A stretch of 64,000 nucleotides of DNA from Hominenteromicrobium mulieris (GCA_021029595.1 JAJJOY010000003.1:62001-126000), one strand, 5' to 3'; counted from the stretch's first letter, positions 34,184-43,758 are shown. The notes: a model not told the origin generated them from the letters alone. Translations and numbers: made by a program.

Positions 34184-34936
34184 TTATAAGATTTCAATAT
34201 ACGTTTTGTAAAAGTCATACGTTTTCCCGTTTTCCTGCGCGCACGTTAAAAAGCGGCTGATAACATACCCTGTTTTATATATCCTTTGAATTTCCGCAAG
34301 ATGTATCTCTAAATCATTCGGATATCCGTCCGCAATTTCCTCTTTCATCAAACAAACGACATACTTGCCACCATTGTTTTTCCAAAGTGTATTTTTGTAA
34401 TTCTCAACTTCTTTACGGCTGCACGTAACACTCAGGCCTCTCTGTTCCTGTTCCATACAAGAAGAATGTTGAACTCTCGAATAAACGTATGGGTTTTGAA
34501 TATATCTTTTCAGTTTCTCGATTTCTATCAATTCAAAAGGTACAATACAGTCCGCATCGACTTTTTCTTCCGTATATGGACGCTCTTGCAGTTTGCAGAT
34601 CATCTCTAAAGCTTCAATATGAAACTGAAGCTTTTTCATTCTCTGTTCTAAAGCCAATTGCTGCTGCCGGATTGTTTTTGCTTGTTGCACACACAAATCC
34701 TGATGTGCCTGCAAATCCATTTTCTCCATGTCCCGAATTTTTTTAAGCGGGATACCAAGGTTTTTATAAAAAAGAATATCCGAAATCGTCATCAAATCCG
34801 ACACTGTGTATATACGATATCCATTCTCCGGGTTCTTTTTGGCAGCCAGCACCCCCATCTCTTCCCAATAGCGCAGCGTTGAAGCTGGAACATTAAAGAA
34901 CTTTGATATTTCATTGATTTGAAATCCGTCTTTCAC
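34184..34936 (-). CDS. MerR family transcriptional regulator with effector domain
   Basis: 250 residues: N-terminal MerR HTH (INEISKFFNVPASTLRYWEEMGVL, NGYRIYTVSDL), coiled coil (about 80-115), then a C-terminal domain with a pattern compatible with GyrI/BmrR-type ligand pockets. GTG start with GGAGG. It is divergent from a MATE gene whose promoter has the 19-bp spacing of MerR-activated promoters, so it most likely activates that exporter in response to a bound compound. More AT-rich than its surroundings. Confidence 0.9.
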   Translation of the reverse strand: MKDGFQINEISKFFNVPASTLRYWEEMGVLAAKKNPENGYRIYTVSDLMTISDILFYKNLGIPLKKIRDMEKMDLQAHQDLCVQQAKTIRQQQLALEQRMKKLQFHIEALEMICKLQERPYTEEKVDADCIVPFELIEIEKLKRYIQNPYVYSRVQHSSCMEQEQRGLSVTCSRKEVENYKNTLWKNNGGKYVVCLMKEEIADGYPNDLEIHLAEIQRIYKTGYVISRFLTCAQENGKTYDFYKTYIEIL

Positions 34937-34984
34937 CTAAAAATCCTCCGGAACACAGTTTCAATAATTATAACAAACAAATCC

Positions 34985-35015
34985 TTGACATTCAAGTATC
35001 TTTAAGCTTTATACT
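34985..35015 (+). promoter_or_regulatory. MerR-type promoter of the MATE gene
   Basis: TTGACA and TATACT are separated by 19 bp, with an imperfect dyad in between, in the gap between divergent MerR and MATE genes. Confidence 0.75.
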
Positions 35016-35036
35016 GTAAAGCATGGAGGTACCAAT

Positions 35037-36368
35037 ATGAATAGTTCATCTGTCTTTTTTGCTAAAAACGATATTCGTTTCCGTAAAATTCTGCTGTTTG
35101 TTCTTCCAACCTATTTGACAACGCTATTCAATACGCTGTATACGATTGTAGATGGTATGTTCGTTTCCAAATATGTCGGAACAAACGCATTGGCAGCCAT
35201 TAACATTGTATATCCCATTGTAAACGTCCTTACCGGTATTGCATTAATGTTTGCCACCGGCGGAAGCAGCTTAGCTGCCATTTCTGCGGGCGCTAAAAAC
35301 AACGAGCAAGCAAATCAAGAATTCACACTCAGCATTATTTTCTCTCTTGCTATCGGAACCACAGTTTCACTTGCTATTGCTTTTAATTTATCTCGGGTTC
35401 TGACTTTTCTCGGTGCCACCCCGCTGATTTTGGACGATTGCAAAACATATGCATTGATCTGGCTCATTGGCGTTCCTGCGGTCATCGGCAAAGAACTGCT
35501 CACCTACTTTATCCGCATGTCGGGTTCGCCCGGGTACAGCTTTTTTCTTTCAATATCCGGCGGCATATCCAATATTCTGTTAGATTATATTTTTGTCGCA
35601 CAAATGAAAATGGGAGTTTTGGGTGCCGGATTAGCAACTTTATTCGGACTTTTCTTATCTGTTATCTTCGGCATACTTTATTTTCCGTGCCGTAACACAA
35701 GCCTGATACCAACTTTCAAACATTTGAAATTCAAAACAGGGTTTCGGTGTGCTGTTAACGGGTTTTCAGAATTTATTGACCAAATCGCCATCGCTATCAC
35801 CACTGTTATTTTTAATCGAGCCGCGCTTTCTTTTGCGGGTGAAGACGGAATTGCTTCTGTATCTATAATTATGTACCTGCAATTTCTGTTCATCGGCATT
35901 TATTTTGGTTACGCTTCCGGGGTATCGCCGCTTTTGAGTTATGCATACGGAAATAAGTCCGATCACATATGCAAAAAGCTGGAAAACTATGCCCGCTGTT
36001 TCTTTATTGTTGCACCTCTAATTCTATATATTGTCGCTTATTGCACATCTCCTCTGACTGTTTCCTGCTTTACTGAGCCGGAAACAACGGTTTTTTCACT
36101 CGCATTAAACGGAATGCGACTTTACGGAATTGGTTATCTTTTTTCCGGTTTCAACATCTACGCCACAATTCGGTTAACTTCTTATGGAAAAGGTCATTAT
36201 TCTGCCATTATTACACTGCTGAGATCATTCATATTGCTTCTCCTTTTTCTGTATTTTCTTCCGAATTATCTGCAACTCAACGGTGTATGGCTCGCCATGC
36301 CGGCGGCAGAATTTCTAACTCTATTCGTTACACTGTATATAAACCATAAATTCAAGCATATTCTTTGA
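35037..36368 (+). CDS. MATE family efflux transporter
   Basis: 443 residues, 12 predicted helices in two similar halves; the N-terminal LFNTLYTIVDGMFVSKYVGTNALAAINIVYPI is characteristic. It exports cationic compounds using a Na+ or H+ gradient. GGAGG seven bases before ATG. With the adjacent MerR regulator it forms a two-gene module of lower GC than the flanks, which suggests acquisition. Confidence 0.94.
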   Translation: MNSSSVFFAKNDIRFRKILLFVLPTYLTTLFNTLYTIVDGMFVSKYVGTNALAAINIVYPIVNVLTGIALMFATGGSSLAAISAGAKNNEQANQEFTLSIIFSLAIGTTVSLAIAFNLSRVLTFLGATPLILDDCKTYALIWLIGVPAVIGKELLTYFIRMSGSPGYSFFLSISGGISNILLDYIFVAQMKMGVLGAGLATLFGLFLSVIFGILYFPCRNTSLIPTFKHLKFKTGFRCAVNGFSEFIDQIAIAITTVIFNRAALSFAGEDGIASVSIIMYLQFLFIGIYFGYASGVSPLLSYAYGNKSDHICKKLENYARCFFIVAPLILYIVAYCTSPLTVSCFTEPETTVFSLALNGMRLYGIGYLFSGFNIYATIRLTSYGKGHYSAIITLLRSFILLLLFLYFLPNYLQLNGVWLAMPAAEFLTLFVTLYINHKFKHIL

Positions 36369-36390
36369 TAAGAACTCAAAATAAAAGGAC

Positions 36391-36428
36391 GAGCCTCGTT
36401 CACTTTTCGGAACAAGGCTCATTCTTTT
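36391..36428. terminator. Terminator between MATE and purD
   Basis: 11-bp arms with one mismatch (36391-36401 with 36410-36420); T-rich on both outer sides. Confidence 0.7.
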
Positions 36429-36444
36429 ATACTCGTATATTCGG

Positions 36445-37710
36445 TTATTTCGTTTTGCCGATGTCATGACGGTAATGCGCACCGTCAAAATGGATTTTCT
36501 CCACAGCTGCATACGCCCTTTCGAGCGCTTCGTCCAGCGTTTTAGCCGTCGCGGTCACGCCAAGCACGCGGCCGCCGTTCGTCAGCAGCTTACCGTTTTC
36601 AAGCTTCGTGCCGGCATGGTACACCGTTACGCCTTCCGCCTGACCGTTTTCGTCAAGACCGGTAATTTCCAGTCCCTTCGGGTAAGACTGCGGGTAGCCG
36701 CCGCTCGCCATCACGACGCACGCGCACGCTTCCGGAATCCATTCAATCTCAAGCTCGTCGAGCTTCTCGTCGATGACCGCGTTGATGACGTCCACAAAAT
36801 CGGTCTTGAGGCGTGGCAGCACGACCTGCGTCTCCGGGTCGCCGAAGCGCGCGTTGTACTCAATGACCTTCGGGCCGTCCGGGGTCAGCATCAGACCGAA
36901 GTACAAACAGCCCTTAAACGGTCTGCCCTCTGCCTGCATCGCTTTGACGGTCGGCAGGAAAATGGTTTTCATACACTCGTCCGCAATTTCGTTCGTGTAA
37001 TACGGGTTCGGGCTGATGGTACCCATGCCGCCGGTGTTCAGGCCCTTGTCGCCGTCCAGTGCACGCTTGTGGTCTTTAGAGGACACCATCGGGCGCAGCG
37101 TCTTGCCGTCCGTAAATGCCAACACGGAAACCTCCGGGCCGGTCAGGAATTCCTCCACAACAACGTTGTTGCCGGAAGCGCCGAACACCTTGTCTTCCAT
37201 GATGGTGTGCACGGCATCCTTCGCCTCGTCAAAGTTTTGCGCGATGATAACACCCTTGCCGAGCGCCAAGCCGTCTGCCTTAATGACAACCGGGAACTTG
37301 CCGCGCTTTTCCACGTACTCTACGACCTCTTTCGGGTCGGAGAACACCGCGTAATCCGCCGTCGGAATACCGTATTTCTTCATCAGATTTTTTGAGAACA
37401 CCTTGCTGCTCTCGATGATGGCCGCATTCGCGCGCGGACCAAATGCACGGATGCCCTCTTTTTCGAGCGCATCTACCATACCGGCCGCAAGCGGGTCATC
37501 CGGCGCAACAAACACAAGGTCAACTGCGTTTTTCTTCGCGAAATCCACAACGCCGTCAATGTCCATCGCGTTAATGGCCACGCACTCGGCGTCTGCCGCA
37601 ATGCCGCCGTTGCCCGGTGCGCACCACAGCTTTTCCGTTTTAGGGCTCTCTTTCAGCTTGCGGATGATCGCATGCTCACGTCCGCCGCTGCCGATAACCA
37701 GAATATTCAT
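36445..37710 (-). CDS. purD: Phosphoribosylamine-glycine ligase
   Basis: 421-residue ATP-grasp enzyme, second step of de novo purine synthesis (PRA plus glycine to GAR). Visible blocks: VIGSGGREHAI at the N-terminus, KADGLALGKGVIIA (ATP lysines), VVVEEFLTGPEVSVLAF, DHKRALDGDKGLNTGGMG and YNARFGDPETQVVL. Last gene of the purine operon, 24 bp after the AICAR transformylase gene. Confidence 0.97.
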   Translation of the reverse strand: MNILVIGSGGREHAIIRKLKESPKTEKLWCAPGNGGIAADAECVAINAMDIDGVVDFAKKNAVDLVFVAPDDPLAAGMVDALEKEGIRAFGPRANAAIIESSKVFSKNLMKKYGIPTADYAVFSDPKEVVEYVEKRGKFPVVIKADGLALGKGVIIAQNFDEAKDAVHTIMEDKVFGASGNNVVVEEFLTGPEVSVLAFTDGKTLRPMVSSKDHKRALDGDKGLNTGGMGTISPNPYYTNEIADECMKTIFLPTVKAMQAEGRPFKGCLYFGLMLTPDGPKVIEYNARFGDPETQVVLPRLKTDFVDVINAVIDEKLDELEIEWIPEACACVVMASGGYPQSYPKGLEITGLDENGQAEGVTVYHAGTKLENGKLLTNGGRVLGVTATAKTLDEALERAYAAVEKIHFDGAHYRHDIGKTK

Positions 37711-37734
37711 AATAAAAGCACCTCGCCTTTCGGA

Positions 37735-38910
37735 TCAATGGTGGAACAGACGGATGCCCGTGAATGCCATGGCGATGCCATACTTGTTGCACGTATCGAT
37801 GACGTTGTCGTCGCGGATAGAGCCGCCCGGCTGCGCAATAAATTCTACACCGCTCTTGTGTGCGCGCTCAATGTTGTCGCCGAACGGGAAGAACGCGTCG
37901 CTGCCCACGGAAACGCCCTTAAACGTCGCAAGCCAAGCTACTTTCTCCTCGCGGGTGAACACCTCCGGCTTCTCGGTGAAAAACTGCTGCCAAACACCGT
38001 CGCGCAGCACGTCGTCATGCTCCTCACTGATGTACACGTCAATGGTGTTGTCGCGGTCAGGACGGCGGATGCCCTCCTTAAACGGCAGATTCAGCACCTT
38101 CTCGTGCTGACGCAGATACCAGATGTCCGCCTTGTTGCCCGCAAGACGCGTGCAGTGGATGCGGCTCTGCTGGCCGGCGCCGATGCCGATGGCCTGACCG
38201 TCCTTCGCATAGCAGACGGAGTTCGACTGCGTGTATTTCAACGTGATGAGGGAGAGCACTAAGTCAAGCTTTGCGTCCTCCGGAATCTCTTTGTTTTCCG
38301 TCACAAGATTTGTCAGCATGTCCGCGTCGATTTTCAGCTCGTTTCTGCCCTGCTCAAACGTGATGCCGAAAACATCCTTGTGCTCAATCGGCTCCGGCTT
38401 GTAATCCGGGTCGATCTCGACGACATTGTACGTGCCCTTACGTTTTGTCTTTAAAATCGCAAGCGCTTCGTCCGTGTAGCCCGGTGCAATGATGCCGTCG
38501 GAAACTTCACGTGCCAACAGCGTTGCGGTTTCCTTATCGCATACGTCGGAAAGCGCTGCCCAATCGCCGTAGGAGGACATTCTGTCTGCACCGCGGGCTC
38601 TTGCATACGCCGTCGCGATGGGCGAAAGCTCCAGATCGTCCACAAAATAAATCTTTTTCAGCGTGTCGCTCATCGGCTTTGCCACAGCTGCGCCCGCCGG
38701 GCTCACGTGCTTAAAGGAAGCCGCCGCCGGCATGCCGGTTGCCGCTTTCAGCTCTTTTACAAGCTGCCAGGAGTTGAACGCATCCAAAAGGTTGATATAG
38801 CCCGGTCTGCCGTTCAAAACGCGAATCGGCAGGTCGCGACCGTCGTTCGTAAAAATTTTCGCCGGCTTCTGGTTCGGGTTGCAGCCGTATTTCAGTTCCA
38901 GTTCTTTCAT
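37735..38910 (-). CDS. Stand-alone AICAR formyltransferase (PurH C-terminal activity)
   Basis: 391 residues corresponding to the AICARFT half of PurH, without the N-terminal IMP cyclohydrolase (MGS-like) domain. Conserved pieces include LKYGCNPNQKPA, AASFKHVSPAGAA (catalytic Lys-His), YTQSNSVCYAKDGQAIGIGAGQQSR and the C-terminal FIAQPGGSIRDDNVI. It formylates AICAR to FAICAR with 10-formyl-THF. The missing ring-closing activity is provided by the next gene upstream, an archaeal-type cyclohydrolase. Confidence 0.94.
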   Translation of the reverse strand: MKELELKYGCNPNQKPAKIFTNDGRDLPIRVLNGRPGYINLLDAFNSWQLVKELKAATGMPAAASFKHVSPAGAAVAKPMSDTLKKIYFVDDLELSPIATAYARARGADRMSSYGDWAALSDVCDKETATLLAREVSDGIIAPGYTDEALAILKTKRKGTYNVVEIDPDYKPEPIEHKDVFGITFEQGRNELKIDADMLTNLVTENKEIPEDAKLDLVLSLITLKYTQSNSVCYAKDGQAIGIGAGQQSRIHCTRLAGNKADIWYLRQHEKVLNLPFKEGIRRPDRDNTIDVYISEEHDDVLRDGVWQQFFTEKPEVFTREEKVAWLATFKGVSVGSDAFFPFGDNIERAHKSGVEFIAQPGGSIRDDNVIDTCNKYGIAMAFTGIRLFHH

Positions 38911-38928
38911 AGTTTCCCCTCCGAAAAA

Positions 38929-39642
38929 TCACTTATTTTTGTTGACGATGCGGGTCTCAATCTTGCCCGTCTTCAAATTGATGAAGCGCGTGAACAAGGA
39001 AACCTTGTTGTCTTCGTTCAGGTTCGTCCACAGGTCATTCGTAAACGTGTCGATGTCGCCCTCAATCTTCACCGGCTTCGGCTCGCCCTCAAAGGACGGG
39101 ATACGCGGTGCGCCGTCACACTTATACGTGTGGATGAAGTGGCCGAGGCCGTCCACCGGCGTATAGTCGAAGAAAAAGCTCTGCGGCGCGTCCGGGTTGC
39201 CCTCGCAGCTCTTCAAAATGGAAAGCTTATAGGTAAAGTCGCCGTCCTTCAGCTTTACAAGGCCGGAAATTCTCGGCGTAAAGTTCGGGGCGTCCGGCTC
39301 AAACTTGCGGGTCTTCAACGCTTTTTTGAAGCTCTTGCCCGCCTTGAGGTATGTAAACACGGTATCCGTCTGGTCTCCGTTCGTCACAATGGTCTTGTTT
39401 GCCAAAACGCGCACCGGCGCATAAATGACAAGGGACGGGTCAGAAAGCTTTGCGGGGTCAAACGCTTCCGTGCGGATGCCGTCGCCCTGCTCCACAAACA
39501 CGCGGTTGCGGGAGTTCACGCTGCGGCCCATAATGAAATACGCGATGACCGCATGCACGCCGTCCGCGCTTTTGCCGATGACGATGCCGCGGCCCGGGTA
39601 TGCGTTGCCTGCAAGTTCCTTTTTAATATCCAGAATTTCCAT
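38929..39642 (-). CDS. purO: IMP cyclohydrolase, PurO type
   Basis: 237 residues of the IMP cyclohydrolase-like fold first known from archaea: AYPGRGIVIGKSADG, YFIMGRSVNSRNRVF and VYAPVRVL-type blocks (here IYAPVRVLANKTIVTNGDQTD) are recognisable. It closes FAICAR to IMP. It is unrelated in fold to the PurH N-terminal domain. The position directly before the AICARFT gene in a pur operon makes the role very likely. Confidence 0.9.
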   Translation of the reverse strand: MEILDIKKELAGNAYPGRGIVIGKSADGVHAVIAYFIMGRSVNSRNRVFVEQGDGIRTEAFDPAKLSDPSLVIYAPVRVLANKTIVTNGDQTDTVFTYLKAGKSFKKALKTRKFEPDAPNFTPRISGLVKLKDGDFTYKLSILKSCEGNPDAPQSFFFDYTPVDGLGHFIHTYKCDGAPRIPSFEGEPKPVKIEGDIDTFTNDLWTNLNEDNKVSLFTRFINLKTGKIETRIVNKNK

Positions 39643-39674
39643 GTATCCGTTTCCTTTCTATGTAAAGGGATAAA

Positions 39675-40301
39675 TTATTCTTTAATCGTAACGATAGAGC
39701 CATTCACGGAAAGCTTACCCGCGCAGAACAAAGACACTGCCTGCGGCAGAATCTTCCACTCCGCCTGCTCCATAATGCGGCGCTGCAGCGTCTCGGGCGT
39801 ATCGCCCTGCTCCACCGGCACCGCTTTCTGTAAGATGATCGGGCCGCCGTCGCACACCTCGTTTACAAAGTGTACCGTCGCGCCGGAGACCTTCACGCCG
39901 CGTGCCAAAGCCGCCTCGTGCACGTGCAGACCGTAATAGCCCTTGCCACAGAACGACGGAATGAGCGCCGGGTGCACGTTGATGATCTTATTTTCAAACG
40001 CCTTCGTGAACTTCTCGTTCGTAATGGTCATAAAGCCCGCCAGAACAATTAAGTCCGTGTGCTTTTTTTTCAGCAAGTTTTCGAGCGCTTCGCTGTACGC
40101 GTCCACGTTTTCATAGTCGCTGCGCGCCAGCACAATGCCCTCAATGCCCGCGTTTTTCGCGCGCTCCAAGGCATAAACGCCCGGCTTGCTCGCCACAACC
40201 ACGGAAATTTTGCCGTTTTCGATTTTACCGGCTTTCTCCGCGTCGATCAGCGCCTGCAAATTCGTTCCGCCGCCGGAAACGAGGACTGCGATGTTCAGCA
40301 C
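39675..40301 (-). CDS. purN: Phosphoribosylglycinamide formyltransferase
   Basis: 208 residues; transfers formyl from 10-formyl-THF to GAR. Motifs: [16 protein letters not shown] (phosphate binding), [17 protein letters not shown] with catalytic Asn/His, [17 protein letters not shown] with Asp. Overlaps purM by seven bases. Confidence 0.97.
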   Translation of the reverse strand: MLNIAVLVSGGGTNLQALIDAEKAGKIENGKISVVVASKPGVYALERAKNAGIEGIVLARSDYENVDAYSEALENLLKKKHTDLIVLAGFMTITNEKFTKAFENKIINVHPALIPSFCGKGYYGLHVHEAALARGVKVSGATVHFVNEVCDGGPIILQKAVPVEQGDTPETLQRRIMEQAEWKILPQAVSLFCAGKLSVNGSIVTIKE

Positions 40302-41329
40302 AGGATAACCCCCTCGTCGCCCTCAACTACTTCACCGATGACAAACGCCTTTTCGCCCGCATCATTCAGCGCCTTAATGGCCGCGTCCGCCGTCTCCTTG
40401 GAGACCGCCATGCACATGCCGACACCCATGTTGAACGTGTTGAACATGTCGCGCTCCGGAATGTTGCCCGTCTTCGCGATGAGGTCGAAGATCGGCAGCA
40501 CCGGCACTGCGGAACGGTCCACCTTAGCGGTGAGGCCCTTCTTCATCATACGCGGAATGTTCTCGTAGAAGCCGCCTCCCGTAATGTGAGAGATTGCCTT
40601 CACGTCTGCCGCTTCAATGGCCGCCAGCGCAGGCTTTACATACAGGCGCGTCGGGGTCAGAAGTGCCTCGCCCAACGTGCAGCCGAGTTCTTCGTAATAC
40701 GTTTCGAGCTTTTCTTTATTCAGACCGAACACCTTTCTCACCAGCGAGAAGCCGTTCGAATGTACGCCGGAGGATGCCACGCCAACCAGCACGTCGCCCG
40801 CCTGCATCTTGGAGCCGTCAATGATCTTATCCTTATCTACAATGCCCACCGTGAAGCCCGCGAGGTCATAGTCGTCCTCCGGCATCACACCCGGGTGCTC
40901 TGCGGTCTCGCCGCCGATGAGCGCGCAGCCGGACTGCACACAGCCCTCCGCAACACCCTTTACGATCTCTGCAATCTTCTCCGGCACGTTCTTGCCGCAG
41001 GCGATGTAATCGAGGAAAAAGAGCGGTTTTGCGCCGCAGCATACGACATCGTTCACGCACATGGCAACGCAGTCAATGCCGATGGTGTCATGCTTATCGA
41101 GCAGCATGGCCGCCACGAGCTTCGTGCCCACGCCGTCTGTGCCGGAAACGAGCACAGGTTCTTTCATACCGGTCATGTCCGGCTGGAAAAGACCGCCGAA
41201 ACCGCCGATGCCGGAAACCACGCCCGGAATATTTGTACGCTTTACGTGCTCTTTCATCAGCTCTACGGACTTGTAGCCTGCGGTAACGTCAACGCCCGCT
41301 GCCTTGTAGCTATCGCTGTAACTTTTCAT
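40295..41329 (-). CDS. purM: Phosphoribosylformylglycinamidine cyclo-ligase
   Basis: 344 residues; forms AIR from FGAM and ATP. Motifs: [61 protein letters not shown] and [14 protein letters not shown]. Family length and order are intact. Confidence 0.98.
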   Translation of the reverse strand: MKSYSDSYKAAGVDVTAGYKSVELMKEHVKRTNIPGVVSGIGGFGGLFQPDMTGMKEPVLVSGTDGVGTKLVAAMLLDKHDTIGIDCVAMCVNDVVCCGAKPLFFLDYIACGKNVPEKIAEIVKGVAEGCVQSGCALIGGETAEHPGVMPEDDYDLAGFTVGIVDKDKIIDGSKMQAGDVLVGVASSGVHSNGFSLVRKVFGLNKEKLETYYEELGCTLGEALLTPTRLYVKPALAAIEAADVKAISHITGGGFYENIPRMMKKGLTAKVDRSAVPVLPIFDLIAKTGNIPERDMFNTFNMGVGMCMAVSKETADAAIKALNDAGEKAFVIGEVVEGDEGVILC

Positions 41330-41370
41330 TCTTTAACTTCTCTCTTTCTTTAAATTATCTATAAAATGAA

Positions 41371-42609
41371 TTACATGAATTTCTCTGTCCAGTTGCCGTT
41401 TCTGAACACCGGGATAACTTCGCCGTCCGGCGTGATGCCGTCAATGTTCATCGTCGCGTCGCCCACCATGAAGTCCACGTGGATGACGGAATCGTTCACG
41501 CCCTTGTCGTGAATCTCATCAAGCGTATACTTGTCGTAATCCTTGATGACATTCGGGAAGCCCAAGCCAAGCGCAATGTGGCAAGAAGCGTTCTCGTCAA
41601 ACAGCGTGTTGTAGAACAGAATGCCGAGGTTCGAGATGGGAGAGTCGTTCGGGATAAGCGCCAGCTCGCCGATCTGCGCCGCGCCCTCGTCCATCGCAAT
41701 CATGTGCTCCAAAAGCTCCTGGTTCTTTTCCGCCTTGCAGGAGACCGCGCGGCCGCCCTTAAACGTAATGGAGAAGTTTTCAATCAAATTGCCTTGGTAA
41801 GACAGCGGCATCGTAGAAACGACCGTACCCTCTGCCTTGCCCTTCATCGGGGAGGTGAAAATCTCTTCGGTCGGCATATTCGGGTTGAAGAATGTACCGT
41901 CCAGCAGCGTTTCGCCGCCGCCCATCCACTGTGCGTCCGGGATCAGGCCGCAGGTGAAATCGGTGCCGTTCTCGCTAAAATAGTGCAGGCTCTCAAAGTG
42001 ACATGCGTTCAGCTTCTCATAGCGTGCTTTGAGGGAAGCGTTGTGTGCTTTCCACGCTTCAACCGGGTCGTTATCCTTAGAAACACGCACCGTCTGAAGG
42101 ATTGCGTCCCACAGCTTCTTCACCGCCACGCTCGTGCGGTCGTTCGGGAACACCTTCTTCGCCCACTTTGCACTCGGCACGGCGACAATCGTCCACTGGT
42201 ACTTGTTTTCCATCGCGTCGCGGTACGGCTTTCTCACCTTCATACGGGCAAGGTTCGCCTTCTGCATTTTCTCAACGTTCACGCCCTTCAGGCCGTCCGG
42301 GTCGTCAGAGTCGATCCAAATGCGCACCGGCAGCTCGTCAAGCTCATACTGCATACGCGCCTTTTCCCACTCCTGCGTAGCGGAAAGCACCTTTACGCTT
42401 TCTTTCTTATAGCGCATCTTGTCAAGGTCCTGGTTCGTCCAGCGGATGTCCACCCACTTCGCACCGGCGCGGTAGGCTTCCTCCGCCACCATCAGTGCGA
42501 TCTCAGACTGCGCCGTATCCGCCAAGATTACAGCGCCCTGACCCTTTTTGATGTTCACGCCCATCTGAACGATGAGCTTTGCGTACTTTCTCAAAATCGA
42601 TTTTGTCAT
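41371..42609 (-). CDS. M29 family aminopeptidase (thermophilic-type metallopeptidase)
   Basis: 412 residues with the M29 pattern: YAKLIVQMGVNIKKGQGAVI at the start, and metal-ligand region with NLIENFSITFKGGRAV, DEGAAQIGELALIPND, CHIALGLGF and SVIHVDFMVGD. It probably trims N-terminal residues from peptides. It sits inside the purine operon, 18 bp after purE and 42 bp before purM, with no pathway link I know of. Confidence 0.92.
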   Translation of the reverse strand: MTKSILRKYAKLIVQMGVNIKKGQGAVILADTAQSEIALMVAEEAYRAGAKWVDIRWTNQDLDKMRYKKESVKVLSATQEWEKARMQYELDELPVRIWIDSDDPDGLKGVNVEKMQKANLARMKVRKPYRDAMENKYQWTIVAVPSAKWAKKVFPNDRTSVAVKKLWDAILQTVRVSKDNDPVEAWKAHNASLKARYEKLNACHFESLHYFSENGTDFTCGLIPDAQWMGGGETLLDGTFFNPNMPTEEIFTSPMKGKAEGTVVSTMPLSYQGNLIENFSITFKGGRAVSCKAEKNQELLEHMIAMDEGAAQIGELALIPNDSPISNLGILFYNTLFDENASCHIALGLGFPNVIKDYDKYTLDEIHDKGVNDSVIHVDFMVGDATMNIDGITPDGEVIPVFRNGNWTEKFM

Positions 42610-42626
42610 CGTTTATCCCTCCCGAA

Positions 42627-43127
42627 TTATAGCTCGGCAACTTTCTGCTGCAAGGCTTCGTTCTTTTTCGCAACACCCTGCTCCATATCCACCTTCATCT
42701 GGTGCAGCTGCTTTGCGATGCTCTCGTCGGAAAGCGCCAGCATCTGCGCCGCCAAAATCGCAGCATTGTCCGCGCCGTCAATCGCCACCGTCGCCACCGG
42801 AATGCCGGAGGGCATCTGCACGGTTGCAAGCAGTGCGTCAAGACCGTCGAGCGTGGAAGACTTCACCGGAATGCCGATGACCGGCAGCGTCGTGTGCGCA
42901 GCCAGCACGCCCGCAAGATGCGCAGCCTTGCCCGCCGCCGCAATGATAACGCCAAAACCGTCCTTTTCCGCGTTCTTAGAGAATTCCGCCGCGGCCTCCG
43001 GCGTGCGGTGTGCGCTCATCACGCGCGCCTCCACCGGGATGCCGAACTGCTTCAATCTGCGAATCGCCGGGGAAACCACCGGAAAATCACTGTCACTACC
43101 CATGATTACTGCAACTTTTTTGCTCAT
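42627..43127 (-). CDS. purE: N5-carboxyaminoimidazole ribonucleotide mutase
   Basis: 166 residues; converts N5-CAIR to CAIR (class I PurE). [10 protein letters not shown] at the nucleotide site, VMSAHRTPE with the catalytic His, [13 protein letters not shown] and [24 protein letters not shown] are intact. First protein of the operon, about 45 bp after a terminator-like hairpin in the leader. No purK is nearby. Confidence 0.97.
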   Translation of the reverse strand: MSKKVAVIMGSDSDFPVVSPAIRRLKQFGIPVEARVMSAHRTPEAAAEFSKNAEKDGFGVIIAAAGKAAHLAGVLAAHTTLPVIGIPVKSSTLDGLDALLATVQMPSGIPVATVAIDGADNAAILAAQMLALSDESIAKQLHQMKVDMEQGVAKKNEALQQKVAEL

Positions 43128-43173
43128 TGAAAATCACCGATCCTTTCAAGTTTTGCGGCGTAAAAGAAAGCAC

Positions 43174-43216
43174 CGCGAAAAAAAGAAAATAGGCTGTGCT
43201 CAAAAACACAACCTAT
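43174..43216 (-). terminator. Leader terminator upstream of purE
   Basis: 10-bp stem with one G-U pair (43189-43198 with 43207-43216) and a T-rich tract, placed four bases after the stop of the 19-codon ORF. Confidence 0.8.
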
Positions 43217-43220
43217 GCTT

Positions 43221-43280
43221 CTAAAATTGACCGCAAAACGCCCATGCAGATACAGTAAAAATGCACATCAGTTCAGCCAT
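43221..43280 (-). CDS. Putative 19-residue leader peptide
   Basis: ATG at 43280 with GGAGGTG four bases upstream, reading MAELMCIFTVSAWAFCGQF and then TAG. The ribosome site is as good as that of any gene here. A ribosome at the stop codon would cover the foot of the terminator stem, so translation could antagonise termination. It is too short to be recognised; a random ORF cannot be excluded. Confidence 0.45.
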   Translation of the reverse strand: MAELMCIFTVSAWAFCGQF

Positions 43281-43545
43281 ATCGCACCTCCGGCACTTGC
43301 AGCCTTGAATTTTCTGTCCTTAGTCTGTCTCAAGCGACTGATAAATTAATCCATTAAGCAGACCTTTAAGGCAGCAATGTATAACGTTGGTGCACAAGCT
43401 GCGCCGTCAGATTTTTCGTCAGGCTGCACGGAACACCCGCAGGCAGGCTGACGCCCGGCAAGGGAGTTACGGTCGGCATGGCGGAAAAATGCAAGCCAAT
43501 TGCGCGCCAAACCGTAGGCGTACTTTATACGTTGTTGCCTTTATT

Positions 43546-43574
43546 ATTTTACGGGATTTAACGCGTTTTTTCAA
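43546..43574 (-). promoter_or_regulatory. Sigma-A promoter of the purine operon leader
   Basis: TTGAAA, 17 bp, TAAAAT on the minus strand. Confidence 0.75.
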
Positions 43575-43758
43575 TAGTTTTTGCCGTTTTTAGAAAAAAA
43601 TCCAAAATTCTCCCCTGCTCGTGGACATGCGTTGTATACCTCGATATGTCCCCTTTCTCCGCTTCCGTCTCACCATATATCAAATACATAGCAACACACC
43701 TTGAAATGCAAAAAGCGTTTTCTGCGCGCCTCCGCACTTTATTTTCCTCATGTCCGAC

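Larger units (their letters stand above)
43173..43540 (-). ncRNA. Candidate regulatory leader RNA of the purine operon
   Basis: From a consensus promoter to an intrinsic terminator is about 365 nt on the minus strand, ahead of purE. The RNA contains several stems, for example around the GCCTGACG/CGTCAGGC-type pairing near 43420-43460, and at its end a 19-codon ORF followed at once by the terminator. I could not match it to the guanine/adenine, PRPP, ZTP or THF riboswitch consensus. It may be an attenuator leader or an independent sRNA. Confidence 0.5.

Noticed and set aside
43575..43758. Possible gene or RNA between the pur leader and the SPFH terminator
   Set aside because: No ORF with a start signal, promoter or stable hairpin could be supported.
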